Assembly (NCBI RefSeq): GCF_004217615.1
Contig: NZ_SHLD01000001.1
Location: forward strand, 3,968,001 to 4,032,000
Origin: Micromonospora kangleipakensis
Lineage (GTDB): Bacteria; Actinomycetota; Actinomycetes; Mycobacteriales; Micromonosporaceae
DNA: 64,000 bases
Reading direction: 5' to 3'
Positions 35,534 to 44,156 of the stretch are shown here, one piece after another. The position numbers and the translations under genes are program-made. The notes under the pieces were generated by a model. It saw only the letters and a program-made list of their open reading frames with translations. It was not told the DNA's origin and ran no database searches. The first letter of the stretch is position 1. The number at the start of each line of letters is the position of its first letter.

Positions 35534-38500
35534 ATGTCGTATCCCCCCCTTGCGCGCCCGTTGTCCCCCCGACTGTTCGCCGCGACAGCTGCGGTCTTGC
35601 TGCCCGCGGGACTGCTCGTCGCCGCACCCCCGGCGGGTGCCGCGCCCACTACGGCGCCGCCCGGCAATTTCAGCTCCTCGTTCGAGGCGGCCGACCCGCA
35701 ACCCGCCGCCAGCACCGTCGAGGTCGACGCGAGCGGTAAGCCGGTCCAGGCGAACCTGAGCGGCTCGAGCCCCACCGGATTGCCCGGCAGCCTGCTCGGT
35801 CAGGTCAATGCGGTGACCGCGAGCGCCGAGAACCCGCCGAACGAAACCGCCGCGAACCTCACGGACGGCAATCCCTCCACGAAGTGGCTGGCGTTCAACC
35901 CGACCGGCTGGGTGACCTACCAGCTGGCCAAGCCGGCGGCGGTGGTGCGGTACGCGCTGACCTCCGCGAACGACGCCCCGACCCGTGATCCCAAGGACTT
36001 CACGGTGCAGGGGTCCAACGACGGCAGCACGTGGACCGACCTCAACAGACAGACGGGGCAGAGCTTCAGCGGGCGGTTCGCCACGAACACCTACAGCTTC
36101 ACCAATACGACTGCCTACGGTTACTACCGCCTGAATGTCTCCGCGAACTCCGGTGACTCCCTTGTTCAGCTCGCCGACTGGGACATCAGCGACGGCTCGA
36201 ACGTCAAGCCGCCGGCCACCCCGATGGGCAGCGTCGTCGGCACCGGTCCGGTCAGTGGCCACAACATGAAGCCCAAGGCCGGATTCACCGGGCTGGCTTC
36301 GCTGCGATACTCGGGCGGCGCCGAGGCCGACGGTCGCTCGTACGCGACCAACAAGGTGTTCGAGGTCGACATCCCGGTCGGGCCAGAGACGCGGTTGTCC
36401 TACAAGATCTTCCCCGAGTTCACCGGTCAGGACACCCAGTATCCGTCCACCTACGCGGCCGTGGACCTGCACTTCACCGACGGCGGCTACCTCAGCCTGC
36501 TTTCGCCGGTAGACCAGCACGGATACCCGCTCACGGCCGCCGGGCAGGGCGCGTCGAAGGTGCTCTACGCCGACCAGTGGAACGCGGTGCAGTCTGACAT
36601 CGGGGCGGTTGCGAACGGCAAGACGATCGACCGCATCCTGCTCGCCTACGACGATCCCCATGCGACGGCCTCGACCCGCTTCCAGGGTTGGCTCGACGAC
36701 ATCACGCTGACGGGCGCTCCGACACCGATCGACGGCTCCAGCCGGACCAATTACGTCGACACCCGGCGCGGGACCAACGCATCGGGCTCGTTCTCGCGCG
36801 GCAACAACCTGCCGATCTCGGCGATGCCGAACGGCTTCAACTTCTTCACGCCCGTCACCAACGCCACCTCGAACTCGTGGGAGTACGAGTACCAGCGGAA
36901 CAACAACGCGGCGAATCTGCCCACGCTGCAGGGACTGGCGATCTCGCACGAGCCCAGCCCGTGGATGGGTGATCGTGACCAGATGTCGGTCATGCCGGTG
37001 CCGGCCGGCGGATCCCTCACCGGAGCGCCAAGCGGCCGCGCGCTCGCCTTCAGCCACGACGACGAGGTCGCGCGGCCGGACTTCTACCAGGTCACCCTGC
37101 AGAACGGCCTGATCGCGCAGATGTCGCCCACCGACCACGGCGGGATCATGGCGTTCACCTTCCCGTCCGGGCAGGCCACCGGAAGCCTCGTGTTCTACAA
37201 CGGCACGTTCACCATCGGTACGGACGGCACGTTCACCGGCTGGGTCGACAACGGAAGCGGCCTGTCGGCCGGTCGCAGCCGGATGTTCGTGTCCGGCACC
37301 TTCGACCGCGCGCCGACGACGTCCTCCGCCACGTCCGCGACCTTCGACACCTCGGCAAACCGGCAGGTGACGCTGCGCATGGCGACGTCATTCATCTCGG
37401 TCGACCAGGCACACCGGAACCTCGACCTGGAGGTCACCGGCAACAGCCTCGACCAGGTCCACGCGGCCGCCACCGCGGCATGGGAGGACCGGCTCGGCCG
37501 GATCGACGTCCAGGGCGCGGCCGAGACGCAGCTGGTGACGCTGTACTCGAACCTGTACCGGCTGAACCTGTATCCGAACTCGCAGTCGGAGAACACCGGC
37601 ACCGCCACCGCGCCGCACTGGCAGTACGCGAGCCCGGTGTCGCCGCCGACTGGCACGTCTACCGCCACCCAGACCGGCGCGAAGATCGTCGACGGGCAGA
37701 TCTACGTCAACAACGGGTTCTGGGACACCTACCGCACCGTGTGGCCCGCGTACTCGCTGTTGTACCCCGACATCGCAGCCAGGATCGCCGACGGGTTCGT
37801 CCAGCAGTACCGCGACGGCGGGTGGATCGCCCGCTGGTCGTCGCCCGGCTACGCCGACCTGATGACCGGCACCAGCGCGGACGTCGCGATGGCCCAGGCC
37901 TACCTCAACGGCGTCGAGCTGCCCGACCCGCTCAGCGCCTACGACGCGGCGGTCAAGGACGCGACCGTGGCGTCCGGGCGCAGCGAGGTCGGCCGCAAGG
38001 GCATCGAGACCTCTCTGTTCCTCGGTTACACGCCGACCTCCACCGGCGAGTCGGTGTCGTGGGCGTTGGAAGGCTTCATCAACGACTACGGCATCGGCAA
38101 CATGGGCGCCGCCCTGGCCAAGGACCCGGCCACGCCGAAGTCGGAGCGCGACCGGCTCAACGAGGAGTCGCGGTACTTCCTGCAGCGTGCCCGCAACTAC
38201 GTCAACCTCTTCGACGCGAAGACGAAGTTCTTCCAGGGACGCGACGCGGCCGGCAACTTCCTCGCCGGCAACCCGCTGGACTGGGGTGGCGTCTATACCG
38301 AGACCGACGGGTGGAACTACGCGTTCACCGCGCCGCAGGACGGACAGGGGCTCGCCAACCTGTACGGCGGGCGGAAGGCGCTGGAGCAGAAGCTCGACGA
38401 GTTCTTCGCCACCCCGGAGAACGCCGACCATCCGGGCGGGTACGGCGGAACGATCCACGAGATGCTCGAGGCGCGTGCGGTGCGCATGGGCCAGCTCGGC

Positions 38501-41158
38501 ATGAGCAACCAACCGTCGCACCACATCCCGTACATGTACGACGCCGCCGGCGCGCCCGCCAAGACGCAGGCGATCGTGCGGGAAATCCTGCAGCGCCTCT
38601 ACGTCGGCAGTGAGATCGGCCAGGGATACCCGGGCGACGAGGACAACGGCGAGATGTCGTCGTGGCACATCCTCAGCTCGCTGGGCATCTACCCACTGCA
38701 GGCCGGCTCGTCCAACTGGGCCATCGGCTCGCCGCAGTTCACCAGGATGACCGTCCACCGGCGCAGTGGTGACATCGTCGTCAATGCGCCGAACAACAGC
38801 ACCAAGAACGTCTACGTGCAGAGCGTGGAGGTCAACGGGAAGGCGCAGCGCGGCGTGTCCATCGACTCCGCGGTCCTCGCCCGCGGCGGCACGATCGACT
38901 TCCAGATGGGCCCGGACCCGTCCTCCTGGGGCACCGGCGAGAACGATGTGCCGCCGTCACTGACCAAGGGCAACTCCGTGGCCAAGCCGTTGCAGGACGC
39001 CACCGGCCCCGGTCTCGGCACCGCCACCGCGAGCGGTGGACAGGACGCCGCCAAGCTGTTCGACGACTCGTCGACCACCCAGATGACCTTCGCCACCGGC
39101 ACACCGCAGATAACCTGGGTGTTCCGCGGCGGCAAGCAGACGCCGACCTACTACACCCTCACCTCCGGGGCGAGCGCGGGCGACCCGACGGATTGGCGGT
39201 TGCAGGGCTCCAACGATGGGATCACCTGGACCACCGTCGATTCCCGCACCGGCGAGGCGTTCCCGTGGCGCGACCAGACCCGGCCGTTCAGGATCAGCGA
39301 TCCGGGGCAGTTCGCGCAGTTCCGCCTGGCCGTGACGAAGACGGTCGGCGCCGCGCAGCCGAACCTCGCCGAGATCGAGTTGCTCGCCGGCGGCGACGTC
39401 GTGCTCGGCGGCGGCGCCGTCGCGGTCACCGCCGCGAGCGGCGTGCACGCCACCACCGGTGCCGCGGTGTCGGTGCCGCTGGCCACCGTCACCGGGGGCA
39501 CCGCCACCGGCTACCAGGCCACGATCGACTGGGGTGACGGCTCGCCGGCCACCGCAGGCACCCTGTCCGTGAGTTCGCGCGCCGTGTACAGCGTCAGCGG
39601 CTCCCACACCTACGCCAAGCCGGGTTACTACCAGGCCGGCGTCACGGTGACCGACGGCACCAGCCAGAGCGCGGCAACGGTCGGCGTCGACGTGGCCTAC
39701 GCGCCGAGTTCGGGCCTCACCGCGGCATTCGACACCGTCTGCATCGGCGACGAAGGCGTCCTCGCGGCGAACTGCGACGCCAAGTCGTGGGCGTACTCGC
39801 GTGCCGCCCTCGCGGCAGCCGGCGTGACCCAGGGCCAGCAGCACCAGGTACCCGGAACGGCGCTGCACTTCACGCTGCCGGCGATCCCGGCGGGGCAGCC
39901 GGACGACGCGACCGGCAACGGCAGGACGGTCGTTCTCCACCTTCCGGCCGACGCCAGGAGCATCTCGTTCATCGGCGCCGGCACGCAGGGCAACCAGAGC
40001 ACCACCGGCACGGCGACGTTCAGCGACGGCAGCACCGCCAGCATCCCGATCCAGATGAGTGACTGGACGCTGGGTGGCAACGCCAACGGCACCCCGTCCT
40101 ACGGCAACATCGTCGTCGCCAAGGCCGCGTACCGGCTGAGCGGCACGAGCCGGGACGGCGCACAGCCGTTCCTGTTCGCCACCACGCCGTACCAGATCCC
40201 GGCGGGCAAGACGCTCGTCTCGGTGACCCTGCCGACGCAGACCGGCGACCCCGGCTCGGCGGGCAGGATCCACGTGTTCGCCATCGCCGACGACGGCACG
40301 CCGGCCGCCGCGCTGGCGACGGCCGCCCCGAAGGACCAGACGGCCACCGCCGGGCAGGTCCTCTCGGCGAACCTCGGCTCGGTGAGCGGCGGCGTTCCCG
40401 ACACGACGGGCTACCACGCGCGCGTCCAATGGGGTGACGGCACGGTTCCGGACGACGTCACGGTCGGCCCGACCGGTGCGATGAGCGGACAGCACACCTA
40501 CGCGCAGAAGGGCACGTACACGGTGCACGTCACCGCATGGGACACCCTGTCGAGCAGCACTGAGACCTTCACCGTGACCGTGGCGAGTGGCGGACTCCAG
40601 CCGACGATCGCGGTGTCCGCGTCCGCCACCGTCGCCGCCGGTGATGCGATCACCGTCAACGGCAGCGGGTTCGCCGCCGGCGAGCAGGTGACCGTGACTC
40701 TCGGCACCAACCCGTCGCGGAGCATGACGGTCGCGGCCTCCGCGGCGGGAGCGGTACATGGGTCGATCGCGACATCCCATGACGCGCCGCCTGGCCGGTA
40801 CTCCGTCACCGCCACCGGCGCGTCCTCACGGACACCGGCGACGGCGACCGTCCAGGTGACCGGGCAGTCGGAAGTGCCGACTTACCAACCGCAGGTGGCG
40901 CTGTCGACCACCTCGGGACCGCGCGGCACGTCGATCACGGTCGACGGTTCCGGATTCGCGCCGAATGACGCCCTCACGATCAGCTTCGGTGACGGCCTCG
41001 CACCCAGCACCGTGCGCGCGAATGGTGACGGCGTCATCTCTGGCGCGACCATCAGCGTTCCCGGGACTGCGAGGGTGGGCTCGACCAGCATCACGCTGGC
41101 GGGTGCCAGTTCCGTGACGCGGGTGACGCTGCCCTTCACCGTCACCGGCCCGAACTGA
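35534..41158 (+). CDS. secreted GH92 alpha-mannosidase, multi-domain
   Basis: The 1874-residue protein begins with a signal peptide (cleavage near APPAGA-AP, residue 37). Order of domains: F5/8C-like carbohydrate-binding module (about 95-215), a jelly-roll segment (230-400), the GH92 catalytic region starting VDTRRGTNASGSFSRGNNLP at about 407 and ending near 1120, a second F5/8C-like module (about 1155-1290), PKD (IDWGDGSPATAG), a sugar-binding beta module (AAFDTVCIGDEGVLAANCDA to about 1600), a second PKD (VQWGDGTVPDDV) and two IPT-like repeats (NGSGFAAGEQVTV and DGSGFAPNDALTI). E923 in YTETDGW and D1035/D1037 in GDEDNGEMSSW fit the known acid and base positions of GH92. It removes mannose from yeast mannan or N-glycans outside the cell. 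Confidence 0.92.
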   Translation: MSYPPLARPLSPRLFAATAAVLLPAGLLVAAPPAGAAPTTAPPGNFSSSFEAADPQPAASTVEVDASGKPVQANLSGSSPTGLPGSLLGQVNAVTASAENPPNETAANLTDGNPSTKWLAFNPTGWVTYQLAKPAAVVRYALTSANDAPTRDPKDFTVQGSNDGSTWTDLNRQTGQSFSGRFATNTYSFTNTTAYGYYRLNVSANSGDSLVQLADWDISDGSNVKPPATPMGSVVGTGPVSGHNMKPKAGFTGLASLRYSGGAEADGRSYATNKVFEVDIPVGPETRLSYKIFPEFTGQDTQYPSTYAAVDLHFTDGGYLSLLSPVDQHGYPLTAAGQGASKVLYADQWNAVQSDIGAVANGKTIDRILLAYDDPHATASTRFQGWLDDITLTGAPTPIDGSSRTNYVDTRRGTNASGSFSRGNNLPISAMPNGFNFFTPVTNATSNSWEYEYQRNNNAANLPTLQGLAISHEPSPWMGDRDQMSVMPVPAGGSLTGAPSGRALAFSHDDEVARPDFYQVTLQNGLIAQMSPTDHGGIMAFTFPSGQATGSLVFYNGTFTIGTDGTFTGWVDNGSGLSAGRSRMFVSGTFDRAPTTSSATSATFDTSANRQVTLRMATSFISVDQAHRNLDLEVTGNSLDQVHAAATAAWEDRLGRIDVQGAAETQLVTLYSNLYRLNLYPNSQSENTGTATAPHWQYASPVSPPTGTSTATQTGAKIVDGQIYVNNGFWDTYRTVWPAYSLLYPDIAARIADGFVQQYRDGGWIARWSSPGYADLMTGTSADVAMAQAYLNGVELPDPLSAYDAAVKDATVASGRSEVGRKGIETSLFLGYTPTSTGESVSWALEGFINDYGIGNMGAALAKDPATPKSERDRLNEESRYFLQRARNYVNLFDAKTKFFQGRDAAGNFLAGNPLDWGGVYTETDGWNYAFTAPQDGQGLANLYGGRKALEQKLDEFFATPENADHPGGYGGTIHEMLEARAVRMGQLGMSNQPSHHIPYMYDAAGAPAKTQAIVREILQRLYVGSEIGQGYPGDEDNGEMSSWHILSSLGIYPLQAGSSNWAIGSPQFTRMTVHRRSGDIVVNAPNNSTKNVYVQSVEVNGKAQRGVSIDSAVLARGGTIDFQMGPDPSSWGTGENDVPPSLTKGNSVAKPLQDATGPGLGTATASGGQDAAKLFDDSSTTQMTFATGTPQITWVFRGGKQTPTYYTLTSGASAGDPTDWRLQGSNDGITWTTVDSRTGEAFPWRDQTRPFRISDPGQFAQFRLAVTKTVGAAQPNLAEIELLAGGDVVLGGGAVAVTAASGVHATTGAAVSVPLATVTGGTATGYQATIDWGDGSPATAGTLSVSSRAVYSVSGSHTYAKPGYYQAGVTVTDGTSQSAATVGVDVAYAPSSGLTAAFDTVCIGDEGVLAANCDAKSWAYSRAALAAAGVTQGQQHQVPGTALHFTLPAIPAGQPDDATGNGRTVVLHLPADARSISFIGAGTQGNQSTTGTATFSDGSTASIPIQMSDWTLGGNANGTPSYGNIVVAKAAYRLSGTSRDGAQPFLFATTPYQIPAGKTLVSVTLPTQTGDPGSAGRIHVFAIADDGTPAAALATAAPKDQTATAGQVLSANLGSVSGGVPDTTGYHARVQWGDGTVPDDVTVGPTGAMSGQHTYAQKGTYTVHVTAWDTLSSSTETFTVTVASGGLQPTIAVSASATVAAGDAITVNGSGFAAGEQVTVTLGTNPSRSMTVAASAAGAVHGSIATSHDAPPGRYSVTATGASSRTPATATVQVTGQSEVPTYQPQVALSTTSGPRGTSITVDGSGFAPNDALTISFGDGLAPSTVRANGDGVISGATISVPGTARVGSTSITLAGASSVTRVTLPFTVTGPN

Positions 41159-41177
41159 GTCCGGAGGTAGCAGGACC

Positions 41178-41213
41178 GTCCTGGGCGGGCCGTGATCACG
41201 GCCCGCCCAAGAC
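41178..41213. terminator. strong palindromic hairpin after the GH92 gene
   Basis: A perfect 26-base palindrome (41183-41208, half GGGCGGGCCGTGA) is extended by a near-perfect outer stem. It begins about 20 bases after the stop. There is no T-run, so it would be an actinobacterial hairpin-only terminator. Confidence 0.7.
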
Positions 41214-41322
41214 GGGGTGGATCTGCGTGAGTGAGCCGCCGATGTGGTTTCGCGGGTGGCTTCACCGGCGAGCTCGTCGTCGAAGCCGACCAGGACTTCC
41301 GGCTCGGCACACCGGCGTGCGG

Positions 41323-41799
41323 CTACCGCGAGATCGCGCGAAGCGTGTCAACGACGAAGCGGTGGTCTTCCAGTTGCGGAAGCCCGGAAACGCCGAACCA
41401 TCCCACCACGCCGGTGGCGCGAACGCGTAGTGGCACTGCGCCTCCGGCGGCCGCATACCTTGAGGCCGGCAGTCCGAACTTCTCCGCCAGCGTCACCTGC
41501 TTGTCCTGGCAGAGCCGCGCCATGTACAGCGACGAGTGCTCGAACCGCATCACCACCCGTCCCTTGCGACGCAGCCACGCGTCGTTGTCCCGCGTCGAAC
41601 CCGGCAGGCCGCAGTGGAACAACTGGCGCCCGGCCCGCCACACACCCACCGCGATCGGTAGCCGCTGCTCCCTCGCGGCGGCAACGGCCAGCATTCCCAA
41701 CTCGTACGCGTCCGACTCCGACAGGGCCGGAAGCTCCAGCTCGCCCTCCTCGCGCAGCAGCTCATCCAGCGTCGGCCACGGGTCACGGTCAAGTGGCAT
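41323..41799 (-). CDS. UPF0303 / heme-degrading-domain-like protein
   Basis: The 158-residue protein starts at ATG nine bases after GAGGAG. It matches the UPF0303 (GlcG/HbpS-like fold) family end to end: ELELPALSESDAYELGMLAV, RQLFHCGLPGSTRDNDAWLR, EKFGLPASRYAAAGGAVPLR, GVVGWFGVSGLPQLEDHRFV. Members of the fold bind heme or small ligands; the UPF0303 group has no settled function. It is a single-gene unit convergent with the GH92 gene and adjacent to an IS3 remnant. Confidence 0.88.
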   Translation of the reverse strand: MPLDRDPWPTLDELLREEGELELPALSESDAYELGMLAVAAAREQRLPIAVGVWRAGRQLFHCGLPGSTRDNDAWLRRKGRVVMRFEHSSLYMARLCQDKQVTLAEKFGLPASRYAAAGGAVPLRVRATGVVGWFGVSGLPQLEDHRFVVDTLRAISR

Positions 41800-41837
41800 A
41801 CGCAAATTCTCCTCGTCGAGTGGGGGACTGCCCCGGG

Positions 41838-42010
41838 CTTGGTTGACTCGCGGTGTTGAGTGGTTCAGGCCGCGTGTGCGTGCCCGTTGATTGTCTCAAA
41901 CTCGATGGGTGTGAGTCGTCCGAGGCGTCGTTGGCGTCGGCGGCGGTGGTAGGTCCGTTCGATCCAGGTCACGATCGCCGGGCGCAGCTCCCCTGTGGTG
42001 GACGAAGCGA
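41838..42010 (-). mobile_element. IS3-family transposase C-terminal remnant
   Basis: The - strand reads LRPAIVTWIERTYHRRRRQR and RLGRLTPIEFETI to a TGA at 41865, the standard end of an IS3-group OrfB integrase domain. It is followed by GAGTCAACC-like sequence expected at an IS end. The catalytic DDE part is missing. A dead fragment. Confidence 0.75.
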
Positions 42011-42066
42011 CGGTGCTGAACGCGTCGGCCTGACCTCGGCGGCCGACGACGGGGTGGGCGCGCCGA

Positions 42067-43527
42067 TCACCAGGCGCAGGGCGCGTAGTCCTTCAGGAAG
42101 CAGCCGTACAGGTCTTCGCCCTGTTCGCCGCGGACGATCGGGTCGTACACCCGGGCCGCGCCGTCGACCAGGTCCAGCGGGGCGTGGAAGCCGGCGTCCG
42201 CCAGCCGCATCTTCGTCGGGTGGGGCCGCTCGTCGGTGATCCAGCCGGTGTCGACGCTGGTCATCAGGATGCCGTCGGCCAGCATCTCCTGGGCGCTGGT
42301 CCGGGTCAGCATGTTCAGCGCGGCCTTGGCCATGTTGGTGTGCGGGTGCCCCGGCCCCTTGTAGCCGCGGGCGAACTGGCCCTCCATCGCAGACACGTTC
42401 ACCACGTACTTGCGGCGGGCGGTCGCTGCGGCCATCGCCGGTCGCAGCCGGCTGACCAGCACGAACGGCGCGGTCACGTTGCACAGCTGCACTTCGAGCA
42501 ACTCGATCGGGTCCACCTCGTGCACCCGCTGCACCCAGCTGTTGACCGGGTCGAGGTCTGGCACCAGACCGCCGGCGTCGATGGCGGTGGCCGCCGCGAT
42601 CCGTTCCGGCGAGGCGGAGCCGCTGGTCAGCGCCAGCGCGGTGAGCGCGTGCGGGGTGATCGCGGCCGACTGCGGCGGGGCGGTCAGGCTGGCCGCCGGG
42701 TCGCCCCGGCCGGCCGGTTTGGCGAACGTGATCATCTCCGGCAGCGGGCCGTCCGGCAGGGCCGCCGCCTCCGCGGCGACGAGCTGCGCGTACGCCCCGG
42801 GCGTGCGGCGGACGGTCTGCGCCGCGTTGTTGATCAGGATGTCGAGTGGTCCCTGGCCGCTGACCGAGTCAGCGAGGGCGATCACCTGGGCGGGGTCGCG
42901 CAGGTCGATCCCGACGATCCGCAGGCGGTGCAGCCAGTCCCCGCTGTCCGGCATCGCGGCGAATCGGCGGACCGCGTCGTGCGGAAACCGCGTCGTCACC
43001 GTGGTGTGCGCGCCGTCGCGCAGCAGCCGCAGCGCGATGTACATGCCGATCTTCGCCCGGCCGCCGGTGAGCAGCGCGCGCCGGCCGGTCAGGTCGGTGC
43101 GGGCGTTCCGGCGCTCCCGGTTGAGCGCGGCGCAGGGCGGGCAGAGCTGATGGTAGAAGGCATCCACCTCGCGGTAGCGCTGCTTGCAGACGTAGCAGCC
43201 GCGCGGATTGTGCAGGAAGCCGGCCGTGGCACCCACGGTGGGGGAGGCGAGCGGGATGCCCTGGGTCTCGTCGTCGATCCGGCCCGGGGCACCGGTGGCG
43301 GTGGCCGCCGTCACCGCGCGGTCGGCCGCCGCAATGGCATCCCGCCGTTCCTCGCGTCGCCGCTGCTTGATCACCTTGTAGAGCTTCGCGGTGGCCCGTT
43401 GCACCCGCACCACGTCGGGGTGATCGGGAGGCAGGTCCTCCAACGCCTCAAAGACGCTGAGACAGGTCTCCAGCCGGCCGGGGTCAATGCCGTATTGACC
43501 CGTTTCGGTAATATTGTCCGCCGTCAT
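42067..43527 (-). CDS. SDR-fold protein with N-terminal zinc ribbon
   Basis: The 486-residue protein starts with an all-helical region (LETCLSVFEALEDLPPDHPD), then a four-Cys zinc ribbon at about 110-131 (CYVCKQRYREVDAFYHQLCP plus one more Cys). A Rossmann domain follows: LLTGGRAKIGMYIALRLLRD near 150 and ILINNAAQTVRR near 225. At the expected active site the sequence is VNVSAMEG then HPHTNMAKAAL; the Tyr of YxxxK is replaced by Thr. So it binds NAD(P) but lacks the classical SDR catalytic Tyr. The same architecture occurs in actinobacteria and some eukaryotes; function unknown. It is bracketed by IS fossils. Confidence 0.85.
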   Translation of the reverse strand: MTADNITETGQYGIDPGRLETCLSVFEALEDLPPDHPDVVRVQRATAKLYKVIKQRRREERRDAIAAADRAVTAATATGAPGRIDDETQGIPLASPTVGATAGFLHNPRGCYVCKQRYREVDAFYHQLCPPCAALNRERRNARTDLTGRRALLTGGRAKIGMYIALRLLRDGAHTTVTTRFPHDAVRRFAAMPDSGDWLHRLRIVGIDLRDPAQVIALADSVSGQGPLDILINNAAQTVRRTPGAYAQLVAAEAAALPDGPLPEMITFAKPAGRGDPAASLTAPPQSAAITPHALTALALTSGSASPERIAAATAIDAGGLVPDLDPVNSWVQRVHEVDPIELLEVQLCNVTAPFVLVSRLRPAMAAATARRKYVVNVSAMEGQFARGYKGPGHPHTNMAKAALNMLTRTSAQEMLADGILMTSVDTGWITDERPHPTKMRLADAGFHAPLDLVDGAARVYDPIVRGEQGEDLYGCFLKDYAPCAW

Positions 43528-43859
43528 GCCGTCGCTGTCTCGTTCCGTTCCCTGCGCCGGATCTACCCGGCCCACCCCAAGTCCGACCCGGAACTGTACG
43601 CACCGCGCGGCCTCCGACGCATCCCGCGTCCCGGTCGGGGCCGTCGCCGACGCCGAAGTCACACCCGCGGGTACCAACCGCGCCCCAAGGCGGATCCAGC
43701 GAGTGTTCTCACGAACGTCCGGACGTCGGCCCGGAAGGTAGGACGCGTTCTCTGGCGGACGGTGGCAAAACGGCGCCGGAGATCTCGCCCATTCGGAAAG
43801 GGGTGCGGCTGAACCGGTGGGTTTGGTGCGGCTTGTCGCGTCGCTGCCCGGGGGTAGGG
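43528..43859. other. intergenic stretch upstream of the zinc-ribbon SDR
   Basis: About 330 bases with no gene that I can support; it includes the start region and presumably the promoter of the - strand SDR gene. Confidence 0.35.
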
Positions 43860-43926
43860 GTGTTCGCTCTGGTGGTGCGGTTTGATCTTCGTGATGAGGA
43901 ATCGGCGGCAAGGTTCGACGAGTTGA
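43860..43926 (+). pseudogene. antibiotic-biosynthesis-monooxygenase-type gene, N-terminal stub
   Basis: After a GGGGGTAGG ribosome site, GTG opens VFALVVRFDLRDEESAARFD, the first strand and helix of an ABM/quinol-monooxygenase-like dimeric ferredoxin-fold protein. After about 22 residues the sequence turns into an opposite-strand IS5 transposase fragment. The gene was truncated by the insertion or by a later deletion. Confidence 0.5.
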
Positions 43927-44060
43927 GGCGCGCGGATGCTGCCGCCGGCGCCCTGATAGCCCTTGTCCGCGATGGTCATCACGCCCGCCATCGGTGAGCG
44001 CGTCGATGATGCCGTGGGGTCCGGGCCGTGGTCAGGTGTGGTGGCCTCGCCTGCCCTGTG
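43927..44060 (-). mobile_element. IS5-family (DDE_4) transposase remnant, frameshifted
   Basis: In three frames joined by small indels the - strand reads HLTTAR, HGIIDALTDGG and VMTIADKGYQGAGGSIRAP, the central DDE_Tnp_4 block (TTAR-x-HGIIDALT...ADKGYQGAGG). Frame changes between the blocks and absence of the flanks show it is dead. Confidence 0.7.
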
Positions 44061-44156
44061 CAGTGGATGCGGTGGTCGTGCCAGCGTGCGATTCCCTTGG
44101 TGCCCGCAGCCAGGTAGCGGACGACCGCGCGGACGTTGCGGCAGGACGCCGCAGCG

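Noticed and set aside
35312..37138. 608-codon - strand frame opposite the start of the GH92 gene
   Set aside because: No recognisable motifs; the + strand frame has a signal peptide and clear domains.
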